From the NCBI GenBank assembly GCA_020638555.1, contig JACKII010000002.1:1158270-1222269 (forward strand): a stretch of 64,000 bases of DNA, written 5' to 3'. The position numbers and the translations under genes were made by a program. Origin of the DNA: Alphaproteobacteria bacterium. GTDB lineage: Bacteria > Pseudomonadota > Alphaproteobacteria > Bin95. Below, in pieces: positions 42,313 through 50,516 of the stretch (the first letter of the stretch is position 1; every line of letters begins with the position of its first letter). The notes beneath the pieces were generated by a model. The model was given only the letters and a program-made list of their open reading frames with translations. It was not told the DNA's origin and ran no database searches.

Positions 42313-43656
42313 TCAGGCCGGCAGCACCAGCATGGCGGTCAGGCCGCCGCCGTTGCGGTTGCGCAGGATCACGTCGCCGCCATGGCTGCGGGCGATGGAT
42401 CGGGCGATGGCGAGACCGAGGCCGGTGCCGCCGGTCTCGGCATTGCGGGATTCCTCCAGCCGCGCAAACGGCTCGAACACGTGCGAGAGGCGATCTTCGG
42501 GAATGCCCGGGCCATCGTCCTCAATCACGAACCCGTGCGGCTCCAGGCGCAGCCGGGCGCCGCCACCATAGCGCACCGCATTGTCGATCAGATTGCCCAG
42601 GGCCCGCCGCAGCGCCACGGGGCGGCAGGCGGAGTTGCGGGCCGCGCCGCCCTCCCACCGGACCGGCTGGCCGATTTCGGCCCGTTCCTCGGCCAGATCG
42701 CGGCCGAGCGATGCCAGGTCCACCCGTTGCGTCGGCTCGTTCTCGGCATCCTGGCGGGCGAAGGCGAGAGTGGCCTCGACCATCTGTTGCATGTCGTCCA
42801 GCGAGGCGATCATGCGTTCGCGCACATCGTCCTGGTCCACCATTTCCGCCCGCAGGCGCAAGGCGGTGATGGGCGAGCGCAGATCGTGGCTGATGGCCGC
42901 CAGCATGCGCGTGCGGTCGCTGACAAAGCGTTGCAGGCGGTCCTGCATCTGGTTGAACGCTGCCGTGGTCAGGCGGATGTCGATCGGCCCCCGCTCGGCG
43001 AGCGGCGGCACGGTCTCGCCGCGGCCCAACCGCTCTGCCGCTTGCGAGAGCGCATGCAGCGGCCGCATCGCGCGGCGCACCAGCAGGAAAATCACGATGG
43101 CACTGCCCCCGCCCGCCAGCAGGAACGAGACCATCGCATAGCGCGGCCAGTTCGGCGCGTGCCAGCGCTTGGCCTCCAGGGTCAGCCAGGCCTCGTGCCC
43201 CTGCATCTTCAACGGCACGGCAATGAGGCCGCCATCGCTGAGGTCGCCGGCATCGTCGGGATCCGAACGGTCATCGTCCTTCTTCTTGGCCAGCCGCAGG
43301 ACCAGCGTGCCTTGCAGGCCCTGGGCGCGCAGATGCGGCTCCAGCCAGGTCTCGAAAAACGGCGCCGGCGGCAATCCCGGCAGGTTCTGGCGCATGCCGA
43401 ACCGGAAGCCCGACGTGCTGGCCACGCGCAACAATTCGTGGTGCATGGCCGGGGGCGTGGCCTCGATCACCCGCGCCATCATGGCCAGGCGCTGGACGAT
43501 GAAGCGGCCGCCCTCGCGCTCGATCCGCTCCTCCCGCTCGCGCACGGCGACCGCGACCACTATGCCCTGGGCGATCAGGAGGACGGCCATCATGGCGACC
43601 ACCAACTGGCCCGCCAGGCCGATCGGCCATGGCCGCAGGTGTTTCGGCCAGGTCAT
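42313..43656 (-). CDS. Sensor histidine kinase (EnvZ-like)
   Basis: A 447-residue membrane kinase. TM1 is near residues 12-38 (LAGQLVVAMMAVLLIAQGIV). A periplasmic region of about 120 residues follows, and TM2 is near 180 (SFLLAGGGSAIVIFLLV). A HAMP linker precedes the phosphoacceptor AAISHDLRSPITALRLRAE. The ATP-binding part has GNLIDNAVRYG, IEDDGPGIPEDRL and TGGTGLGLAIARSIARSHGG. Its ATG overlaps the stop of the response regulator (ATGA). The pair faces an EF-hand gene. Confidence 0.93.
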   Translation of the reverse strand: MTWPKHLRPWPIGLAGQLVVAMMAVLLIAQGIVVAVAVREREERIEREGGRFIVQRLAMMARVIEATPPAMHHELLRVASTSGFRFGMRQNLPGLPPAPFFETWLEPHLRAQGLQGTLVLRLAKKKDDDRSDPDDAGDLSDGGLIAVPLKMQGHEAWLTLEAKRWHAPNWPRYAMVSFLLAGGGSAIVIFLLVRRAMRPLHALSQAAERLGRGETVPPLAERGPIDIRLTTAAFNQMQDRLQRFVSDRTRMLAAISHDLRSPITALRLRAEMVDQDDVRERMIASLDDMQQMVEATLAFARQDAENEPTQRVDLASLGRDLAEERAEIGQPVRWEGGAARNSACRPVALRRALGNLIDNAVRYGGGARLRLEPHGFVIEDDGPGIPEDRLSHVFEPFARLEESRNAETGGTGLGLAIARSIARSHGGDVILRNRNGGGLTAMLVLPA

Positions 43657-44375
43657 GCGGGCTCCACCGGCACGGCCAGGGCATAGCCGCCGCCCCAATG
43701 GGTCTTGATGAGCTGGGGCTTTTTCGGATCGACCTCGATCTTGCGGCGCAGGCGGCTGACCATGTTGTCGATAGACCGGTCGAACGGCACGGCGGTCCGC
43801 CCTTGGGTCAGGTCCAGCAACTGATCGCGCGAGAGCACCCGCTGCGGATGGGTCAGGAACGCATACAGCAGGCGGAACTCCGCCGTGCTGAGGTCGAGCG
43901 GCGCGCCCTCGGCGTCCGCCACCGACTGAGCGGCCGGATCGGCGACCCACCGGTCGAAGCGCAGCAGGCCCTGGGGGGCGTCCGTCGGCTGCGGCGGCAG
44001 CGCCTGGGTCCGGCGCAGCACGGCTTTGATCCGCGCCAGCAACTCGCGCGGGTTGAACGGCTTCGTCAGATAATCGTCGGCGCCCATTTCCAGACCGACG
44101 ATGCGGTCGGTTTCCTCCGCCACCGCGGTCAGCAGGATGATCGGCAACTGCCCCTGGGCGCGCAGGTCGCGGGTGAGGGACAGTCCGTCCTCGCCGGGCA
44201 TCATGATGTCCAGCACCACCAGATCGATGGCGGCGTCGCGCATCACCCGCCGGGCCGCGGCGGCGCTGTCGGCCTGGCTGACCCGATAGCCGTTGCGGTC
44301 CAGATATTTGGCGAGCGCGTCGCGAATGTCTCGATGGTCGTCCACGACCAGGATATGGGGTTCGTCCATCATCAT
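43653..44375 (-). CDS. OmpR-family response regulator
   Basis: A 240-residue regulator. The receiver domain has the acidic pocket in HILVVDDHRDIR, the phospho-Asp in LVVLDIMMPGEDGLSL and the Lys in DYLTKPFNPRELLARI. The C-terminal winged helix has LDLSTAEFRLLYAFLTHPQR and ends SIDNMVSRLRRKIEVD. Three ATG codons lie in a row at the start (44375, 44372, 44369). Translation is coupled to the kinase. A direct repeat suited to OmpR-type binding lies upstream at 44420-44436. Confidence 0.93.
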   Translation of the reverse strand: MMMDEPHILVVDDHRDIRDALAKYLDRNGYRVSQADSAAAARRVMRDAAIDLVVLDIMMPGEDGLSLTRDLRAQGQLPIILLTAVAEETDRIVGLEMGADDYLTKPFNPRELLARIKAVLRRTQALPPQPTDAPQGLLRFDRWVADPAAQSVADAEGAPLDLSTAEFRLLYAFLTHPQRVLSRDQLLDLTQGRTAVPFDRSIDNMVSRLRRKIEVDPKKPQLIKTHWGGGYALAVPVEPA

Positions 44376-44419
44376 GCCGCCGTTTCTGCCACGTCCTGCG
44401 GGTCGGTTCGCGGGAATTT

Positions 44420-44436
44420 TGTATCCAAATGTAACC
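44420..44436. promoter_or_regulatory. Candidate OmpR-type response-regulator binding site
   Basis: TGTATCC (44420-44426) and TGTAACC (44430-44436) form a direct repeat with a 10-bp period, one helical turn. This is the usual layout for tandem binding of OmpR-family dimers. It lies in the divergent gap between the regulator and the EF-hand gene. Confidence 0.45.
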
Positions 44437-44596
44437 CTTGCCGGCCGCGGCGACATCCGGTGACCATTTCGCCGATTTCCGGGGATCGTTGTGCGACAAG
44501 CCCCCGCCATATTGCCCTCATCGGACGGCAATCAAGACCGGCCGCGACGAAGGGAACCGCTCCTGGTTTCCTCTATCCCAAGGAGATGCAACCGTT

Positions 44597-45091
44597 ATGC
44601 AGACCCGCACGAAAATCCTCGTTGCTTCCATTGGCGGAGCCATCGTGCTTGGCCTGACCAGCGGCGCGATTGCCAGCAAGTATCACGGCCAACGTGGCGG
44701 CCATATGAGCGCGATGTTCGCGATGGTCGACAGCAATGGCGACGGCAAGATCACCCGTGCCGAAGCCGATGCCTTCCGCGATGGGCAACTCGCGAAGTTC
44801 GACGCGAACAAGGACGGCCGTCTGGAGGCCGACGAATACGTCGCGATGATGGAAGATTTCCGCCACCAGATGATGCTCGCGCGCTTCAAGCGCATGGATA
44901 CCAACGGCGACGGCAGCCTTTCCAAGGAAGAAATGTCGGTGCCGATGGAGCACATGTTCAAGCGGATGGACCGCAATGACGACGGCATGATCGAGCAGGA
45001 CGAGATGGGCCGGCGTCACCACCGCGGCGACGACGATCGCATGGACAAGAAGGACGACGATCACATGGGCAAGAAGAAGGATCGCGACTGA
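44597..45091 (+). CDS. Exported EF-hand protein
   Basis: A 164-residue secreted protein. It has a signal peptide (MQTRTKILVASIGGAIVLGL, cleavage near residue 26) and four EF-hand loops: DSNGDGKITRAE, DANKDGRLEADE, DTNGDGSLSKEE and DRNDDGMIEQDE. All have acidic residues at the calcium-binding positions. The tail is very rich in Asp, Lys, His and Met (HRGDDDRMDKKDDDH). AGGAGA precedes the ATG. It faces the two-component system, so it is a likely target. A calcium or metal-binding periplasmic role is inferred. Confidence 0.9.
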   Translation: MQTRTKILVASIGGAIVLGLTSGAIASKYHGQRGGHMSAMFAMVDSNGDGKITRAEADAFRDGQLAKFDANKDGRLEADEYVAMMEDFRHQMMLARFKRMDTNGDGSLSKEEMSVPMEHMFKRMDRNDDGMIEQDEMGRRHHRGDDDRMDKKDDDHMGKKKDRD

Positions 45092-45176
45092 TTTCCGAGT
45101 TCGGCTCCGTACCCGGGCGGCGGGCGGCATTCCCAGAACGCACCACCGCTGTCTTCCACCGGGTACGGGCCGGAAT

Positions 45177-46034
45177 TTAGGCCACGGGGCGCCGAACTTC
45201 GGCCGGCGCCAGTGGCAAGCCCGCGGCGGGGGCCCGCATGACGAACACCGTCCCGCAGTTCTCATGCGGCCCGCCGCGGCTCCCCGTCACGACATAGAGA
45301 TCCCGCAGGTCGTCACCGCCGAAACAGACGCTGGTGACCATGGGCAACGGCACGGCGATGCGCTCGCGCAGCGTGCCGTCGGGCTCGTAGACGGCGACGG
45401 CGCCGCCATGGGCCAGCGCCACCCAGACCGACCCATCCGCCGCGACGGCCAGCCCGTCCGGCGTTTCGCCGTTTTGGATGTGCGCAAACGGCCGCCAGGG
45501 GCCGACCGAGCCATCGGCCAGCACGTCATAGACGCGCACCACATCCGCCCGCGCATCCGAATGATAGAGCCGCTTGCCGTCCGGCGAGAAGCCCAGGCCG
45601 TTGGTCAGCATGATGCCGTCGGCGATCACGCGGTCGCTGCCGTCCAGGTCGATCATGTGCAGATAGCCGGGCTTCGGCTCGCCGCCGCCGAACACCTTGA
45701 ACCCCAGATCGCCCACATAGATGCGGCCGGCGGCGTCGGTCGTCAGGTCGTTGAAACCGACGCCCGCCTTCGTGTCGGCCCCGGCCAGCAGGGTTTGCAT
45801 GTTGGTGCCGTCGATGTCGGAGACGACGATATCGCGACCGCCCATGATCAGGCCGCCGTCGGCATGCAACGCCATGCCGCCAATGCCGCGGCGCTTCGGC
45901 ACCTGCTGGCTGACCCGGCCGTCCTTGGCGAGCCGATAGACGCCGCCATTCGGCACGTCGCTGAACAACAGGCCGAGGGTTTCGTGCCAGACGGGACCCT
46001 CGATCAGGCCATAGCCGGTGGCGCATTCTTGCAT
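45177..46034 (-). CDS. SMP-30/gluconolactonase/LRE family protein
   Basis: A 285-residue six-bladed beta propeller. GLIEGPVWHETLGLLFSDVP near residue 9 carries the metal-binding Glu of the family. GFNDLTTDAAGRIYVGDLG near residue 93 has the Asn, and LTNGLGFSPDGKRLYHSD near 145 has the second Asn and the Asp. Members hydrolyse sugar lactones or related esters. The active-site residues look intact. It is separated from the next minus-strand gene by a 211-bp gap holding a repeat. Confidence 0.88.
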   Translation of the reverse strand: MQECATGYGLIEGPVWHETLGLLFSDVPNGGVYRLAKDGRVSQQVPKRRGIGGMALHADGGLIMGGRDIVVSDIDGTNMQTLLAGADTKAGVGFNDLTTDAAGRIYVGDLGFKVFGGGEPKPGYLHMIDLDGSDRVIADGIMLTNGLGFSPDGKRLYHSDARADVVRVYDVLADGSVGPWRPFAHIQNGETPDGLAVAADGSVWVALAHGGAVAVYEPDGTLRERIAVPLPMVTSVCFGGDDLRDLYVVTGSRGGPHENCGTVFVMRAPAAGLPLAPAEVRRPVA

Positions 46035-46106
46035 GGGGCGGTCTCCTTGTTGCGATGGTCGTTACGTCTGGTCACCGTCGGGGAACCGGGCGCCTTTTCC
46101 TCCAAT

Positions 46107-46210
46107 CGTCATTGCGAGTCCGCGAAGCGGGCGAAGCGATCCGGGATGGCCCGGACTCGCCGCACCGTTGGCCCGGATTGCCCTGGCGGCTCGGCCGCCT
46201 CGCAATGACG
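46107..46210. repeat. Imperfect palindromic repeat (family 3)
   Basis: The outer arms CGTCATTGCGAG (46107-46118) and CTCGCAATGACG (46199-46210) match exactly. The middle has GCGAAGCGATCC and GGATTGC segments, typical of a widespread bacterial intergenic repeat. Only one copy is visible here, so the family name is my own label. Confidence 0.6.
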
Positions 46211-46245
46211 CCAGGAAGAGGGGCGCGCAGTTTACCCCACGCCGC

Positions 46246-47322
46246 TTACCCCACGCCGCGCGTCTGCACCAACTCCCAGCCGATTTCGGCCAGGCGCCGG
46301 GCGTTCTTGCCCCGCTCGATGGCGTCGGGGCTGGAGGCGTTGCCGTCCAGGCCACGCTTGTAGACGCCCTGGCTGATCGCGGCCAGGCGATAGAGCGACA
46401 GCACCAGGTAGAAATTCCACTTCGGAATGCCGCTGCGGCCGGTGCGCTCGCAATACTTGGCGACGTATTCCTCTTCGGTCGGGATGCCGTTCGCGGCCAG
46501 GTCCATCCGGGTGATGTCGGCGCGGGCCGGGTCGCCCCAGTGATAGGGCAGGCAGTTATAGGCCAGGTCCGAAAGCGGGTTGCCGAGCGTGCCCAGCTCC
46601 CAGTCGATCACCGCCAGCACCCGCGGCTCGGTCGGGTGGTAGATCAGGTTTTCCATGCGGAAATCGCCGTGGACGATGGTGGTTTCGTCGTCTTCCGGCA
46701 TGTTGTCGTTCAGCCAGACGACCAGATGGTCCATTTCCTTCAGGTCGTCGGTTTTCGATGCCTCGTACTGGCCGGACCAGCGCTTGACCTGCCGGGCCAT
46801 ATAGCCGCCGACGCGGCCATAGCTCTCCAGCCCGACGGCGCGGAAATCGACATTGTGCAGCCGCGCCATGGTGTCGTTCATGGCGTCGTAGTGTGCGCCG
46901 CGCACCGCCGGCGAGAGGCCCGGCAGCGAGAAATCGCGGATCACCCGGCCTTCCACATGCTCCATGATGTAGAACATCTGGCCGATGACGCCCTCGTCCT
47001 CGCACATGGCATAGGTCTTGGCGGCGGGCACGTCGGTCTGGGCCAGCGCGGTGATGACCTTGTATTCGCGGTCGACGGCGTGCGCGGACGGCAGCAGCTT
47101 GCCCGGCGGCTTCTTGCGCATGACATAGCGTTTGCCGCCGCCGTCCTTCAGCATGAAGGTCGGGTTGGACATGCCGCCCAGGAACTGGCCGACGCTCAGC
47201 GGCCGGGTGAAGCCCTCGACATGCCGGGCCATATAGTCTTCCAGCCGGTCCTCGGGGAATTTGTGCTGGTCGAGCACGGCTTCGGTTTGCAGGGTCGACG
47301 AGATTTCACCGGTACCGGCCAT
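46246..47322 (-). CDS. Phosphotransferase family protein (APH/ACAD10-like)
   Basis: A 358-residue kinase-fold protein. The P-loop region is FLGGMSNPTFMLKDGGGKRY and the ATP-contacting Lys is in YVMRKKPPGKLLPSAHAVDR. The catalytic loop is IVHGDFRMENLIYHPTEP, and the metal Asp is in VLAVIDWELGTLGNPLSDLA. This subset resembles the N-terminal domain of ACAD10/11 and often sits with acyl-CoA dehydrogenases, where hydroxyacyl phosphorylation has been proposed. It starts 21 bp after queG. Confidence 0.88.
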   Translation of the reverse strand: MAGTGEISSTLQTEAVLDQHKFPEDRLEDYMARHVEGFTRPLSVGQFLGGMSNPTFMLKDGGGKRYVMRKKPPGKLLPSAHAVDREYKVITALAQTDVPAAKTYAMCEDEGVIGQMFYIMEHVEGRVIRDFSLPGLSPAVRGAHYDAMNDTMARLHNVDFRAVGLESYGRVGGYMARQVKRWSGQYEASKTDDLKEMDHLVVWLNDNMPEDDETTIVHGDFRMENLIYHPTEPRVLAVIDWELGTLGNPLSDLAYNCLPYHWGDPARADITRMDLAANGIPTEEEYVAKYCERTGRSGIPKWNFYLVLSLYRLAAISQGVYKRGLDGNASSPDAIERGKNARRLAEIGWELVQTRGVG

Positions 47323-47343
47323 AACGGGGCGCGTCCTCAGGCT

Positions 47344-48516
47344 TCAGGATGTGACAGGTTCCTGACAGTCTTCCCCGATCGCGCCGCCGCACGCAAGTGC
47401 CCACTCGCGGCGGACCGCCGGGTCCGCCTCGTCGGCGCGATGTTGGGCCGCCAGCACCGCCAGGTCCGTGGGGCGAAGCAATTGGCTTAGCGCCCAAACC
47501 GCCATCGCCCGCACCAAGGCAGAGGCGTCGGCAAGGCAGGATTCGATTTGCGGCCGGAACGCCGGATCGCCGCTGTTGCCCATGGCGATCAGGACATTGC
47601 GCACCATCCGGTCCCGCCCCAGCCGCTTGATCGGCGAGCCGGCGAACAGCGCGCGGAACGCCGCGTCGTCCAGGGCGGCCAGGTCGGACAGGGCAGGGGA
47701 GGCCAACTCCTCCCGCGCCTGCATCTGCGCCTCGCGCGCGGTCCGGGCGAATTTGTTCCAGGGGCAAACCGCCAGACAGTCGTCGCAGCCGAAGACGCGA
47801 TTGCCGATGGCGGCGCGGAATTCGCGCGGGATATGGCCCTGGTGCTCGATGGTCAGATAGGCGATGCAGCGGCGGGCATCGAGCCGGTAGGGCGCCGGGA
47901 AGGCGTCGGTCGGGCAGGCGTCCAGGCAGCGCCGGCAGGAGCCGCAACGGTCGGGCTCCGGCGCATCCGGCGGCAGGTCGAGCGAGGTCAGCACCTCGCC
48001 CAGGAACAGCCAGGAGCCGTGCCGGCGGCTCACCAGATTGGAGTGCTTGCCCTGCCAGCCGACGCCGGCCTGTTGCGCCAGCGGCTTTTCCATCAGCGGC
48101 GCGGTGTCGACGAACAGCTTGACCTCGCAGGCCCAGGTCTCGGCCATCCAGCGGGCGAGCTGGCGCAGCTTCTTCTTGACCACGTCGTGATAGTCGCGCC
48201 GGGTCTGGGCATAGGCGCTGACGGCGCCCTTGTCCGGCTGGCCCAGCACCGCCAGCGGGTCCCGCTCCGGCCCGTAGTTCAGGCCGACCACCACGGCCGA
48301 GCGCGCGCCCGGCCACAGCGTCCTTGGGTCGGCGCGGCGGTGGGCGGTAGTGGCCATCCAGCCCATGTCGCCATGACGGCCCTCGGCCAGGTAGAGCGAA
48401 AGCCCGGCCCGAACGGTGCCGCTGGCGCGGGCCGGCGCGAAGCCGACGGCGTCGAAATCCAGCTCCAGCGCCCGGGCGCGGATGGCGTCTTTCGGTGCGG
48501 GAGGCGCCGTCGCCAC
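47344..48516 (-). CDS. queG: Epoxyqueuosine reductase QueG
   Basis: A 390-residue cobalamin- and iron-sulfur-dependent enzyme for the last step of queuosine in tRNA. The two 4Fe-4S motifs are CGSCRRCLDACP near residue 200 and CDDCLAVCPWNKF near 250. The N-terminal cobalamin domain has VVGLNYGPERDP. The catalytic-Asp region is KLFVDTAPLMEKPLA. A C-terminal HEAT-like repeat part (about residues 290-370) is present. The start is GTG at 48516, 4 bp after the CFA-like gene. Confidence 0.95.
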   Translation of the reverse strand: MATAPPAPKDAIRARALELDFDAVGFAPARASGTVRAGLSLYLAEGRHGDMGWMATTAHRRADPRTLWPGARSAVVVGLNYGPERDPLAVLGQPDKGAVSAYAQTRRDYHDVVKKKLRQLARWMAETWACEVKLFVDTAPLMEKPLAQQAGVGWQGKHSNLVSRRHGSWLFLGEVLTSLDLPPDAPEPDRCGSCRRCLDACPTDAFPAPYRLDARRCIAYLTIEHQGHIPREFRAAIGNRVFGCDDCLAVCPWNKFARTAREAQMQAREELASPALSDLAALDDAAFRALFAGSPIKRLGRDRMVRNVLIAMGNSGDPAFRPQIESCLADASALVRAMAVWALSQLLRPTDLAVLAAQHRADEADPAVRREWALACGGAIGEDCQEPVTS

Positions 48517-48520
48517 GGGA

Positions 48521-49381
48521 TCACCGTTTCAAGAAGCCGTACCGCGTCAGCCCGATCACGCCGCGCTCGAACCCGACCATGAAGCCGGAAAAGCCATCGC
48601 GGTAGCGCTTCACCGTCTCGGCGTCGGTCATGGCGGTCAAGGCGTCCCGGTGCTCGCCGATGCCGCGCACCCATTCCCGCAGCGTGCGGCTGTAGTCGCG
48701 CGGGCGGTTGTGGAAGGCCATAGGGTGAAAATAAGGGGCCGCCGCCTCGAACACCTCGGCCACGTGCGGCAGGTTGCTTTCGGGGAAGATGTGCAGCGGC
48801 AGATTCCCGACCTCGTCCGCGGGCGCCACATTCATCCAGACGATGGTCTGCAACGCCAGGCGGCCGCCGGGCTTCAGGCTGTCGGCGCAGAAGCGGAAGA
48901 ACTCCCCATAGTGAGCGACCTTGGCGGCGCGGTCCATTTCCGGCCGGGCGAAGTGCTCGAACGCGCCGATGGAGACGATGCCGTCGAACGGCTCCGGGTC
49001 GCGGTAGGCCTGCCAGGGCTGCACATGCGCCGCGATCGGCCGGTCCGCGTGATGGTGCCGGATCCAATCCGCCTGCGCGTCGGAGAGGGTCAGGCCCACC
49101 GCCTCGCCGATGCCGGCGCTGTCGACGGCCCGGCGCATGGTGCCGCCCCAGCCGCAGCCGATATCCAGCAGCCGGCCGTCGCGGCCAAGCCCCGCGTGTT
49201 CGATATGCCAGTCGAGCTTGGTGTGCTGGGCCTCTTCCAGCGAGCAGGGCGTGCGCCGGTCGTCCGGCCAGATCGCCGCCGAATAGATCATCGTCGGCCC
49301 CAGCCATGGGGCGTAGAAGTCGTTGCCGACGTCGTAATGATACTGGATGGCCTCTTGGGACGCGCCTTGGTTCTGGGACAT
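48521..49381 (-). CDS. Cyclopropane-fatty-acyl-phospholipid synthase family methyltransferase
   Basis: A 286-residue SAM methyltransferase of the CFA/mycolic acid synthase family. IQYHYDVGNDFYAPWLGPTM is the typical lipid-channel start. The SAM site is LLDIGCGWGGTMRRAV near residue 70, followed by GLTLSDAQADWI and IVSIGAFEHFARPEMDR. It is shorter than E. coli Cfa (382) because the N-terminal region is reduced. A lipid substrate is likely but unproven. queG follows by 4 bp. Confidence 0.9.
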   Translation of the reverse strand: MSQNQGASQEAIQYHYDVGNDFYAPWLGPTMIYSAAIWPDDRRTPCSLEEAQHTKLDWHIEHAGLGRDGRLLDIGCGWGGTMRRAVDSAGIGEAVGLTLSDAQADWIRHHHADRPIAAHVQPWQAYRDPEPFDGIVSIGAFEHFARPEMDRAAKVAHYGEFFRFCADSLKPGGRLALQTIVWMNVAPADEVGNLPLHIFPESNLPHVAEVFEAAAPYFHPMAFHNRPRDYSRTLREWVRGIGEHRDALTAMTDAETVKRYRDGFSGFMVGFERGVIGLTRYGFLKR

Positions 49382-49552
49382 TCGGCTCGGCTTGTCTCAC
49401 GGTTCGGGAGGGAAGCTTCACCATACAGCAACCCGCCCGCCCGCCATAGTCCCCGGCGCGGCCGGCGGCAGCCCGGTGGGCGCCCCGCGCTGGACATTTG
49501 CCCGGCGGGCGAACATTTTGCCTATCTTGGTCTCATTGCAGCATTCGGTTCC

Positions 49553-50416
49553 ATGACTTTGTCCCTCGACAGCCTGACCCTGCCCGCCGGCAAGAGCGTG
49601 TTTGCCATCGACGACCCCGCCGCCGAGCCGGATCAACCGGTGCGCGTCTTCGCCTACCGCCCGGAGCGGTTTGCGGCCGACTCGCCGATCCTGATCGTCG
49701 TCCACGGCTACAAGCGCAATGCCGACCGCTATCGCGACGACTGGGTCGAACATGCCGAGCGCCTGGGCGCGTTGCTGCTGGCCCCGGAATTCTCGCAACA
49801 GGCCTTTCCGGGGCCTCGCGCCTACGAGGTCGGCAATATGCGCACGCCGGATCGGCGCCAGTTTCTGCCGCCGGAGCGCTGGAGCTACGGCCTGATCGAG
49901 CGCCTGTTCGACCGTGCGCGCGCGGCGACCGGCTCGCAACGCCCTGGCTACTGGCTCTACGGCCATTCCGCCGGCGGCCAGTTCGTGCATCGGCTGGCCC
50001 TGTTCCAGGCGGATGCCCGCTTCGAGGTGGCGATTGCCGCCAATGCCGGCGCCTACACGCTGGCCCGGCCGGGCGAGCGTTTCCCCTATGGCCTCGACCG
50101 TTTTCCGGACCTGGAGGCGGTGCAGGAGCAGGGGCTGCCGCGATCCCTGGTCGTCATGGTCGGCGAGAACGACACCGACGTCACCAACGCCATGCTGTTG
50201 CGATCGGAAGAGGCGATGCGCCAGGGACCGCACCGCCATGCCCGCGGCGTGTATTTCTACGAGGACGGCCGGGCCGAAGCGCGGCGCATGATGATCCCGT
50301 TCGGCTGGCAGTTGCAGAGTGTGCCGGGGGTGGGTCACTCCAATCGCGGCATGGCGCGTGCGGCCGCCGAATGGCTGGTCGCCAACGCGGGCGCCAGGAC
50401 CCATCCTCAAGGCTAG
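49553..50416 (+). CDS. Alpha/beta hydrolase (PHB depolymerase/esterase-like)
   Basis: A 287-residue hydrolase. The oxyanion-hole region is PILIVVHGYKRNADRYRDDW near residue 48, and the nucleophile elbow is GYWLYGHSAGGQFVHRLALF near residue 145. The acidic residue is likely in VVMVGENDTDVTNA and the His in SVPGVGHSNRGMAR. There is no signal peptide, so it acts in the cytoplasm. It resembles small esterases and PHB-depolymerase-like hydrolases. A 171-bp divergent gap precedes it. Confidence 0.8.
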   Translation: MTLSLDSLTLPAGKSVFAIDDPAAEPDQPVRVFAYRPERFAADSPILIVVHGYKRNADRYRDDWVEHAERLGALLLAPEFSQQAFPGPRAYEVGNMRTPDRRQFLPPERWSYGLIERLFDRARAATGSQRPGYWLYGHSAGGQFVHRLALFQADARFEVAIAANAGAYTLARPGERFPYGLDRFPDLEAVQEQGLPRSLVVMVGENDTDVTNAMLLRSEEAMRQGPHRHARGVYFYEDGRAEARRMMIPFGWQLQSVPGVGHSNRGMARAAAEWLVANAGARTHPQG

Positions 50417-50516
50417 GAATTTCGGCGATCCGCTGCTAGCGTTGCCGCCGCGTCATGTCAGGGATGACGAATGGCAAAGACGAATTGCGAATCGATATCG
50501 GGAGGAAAATTCGCGT

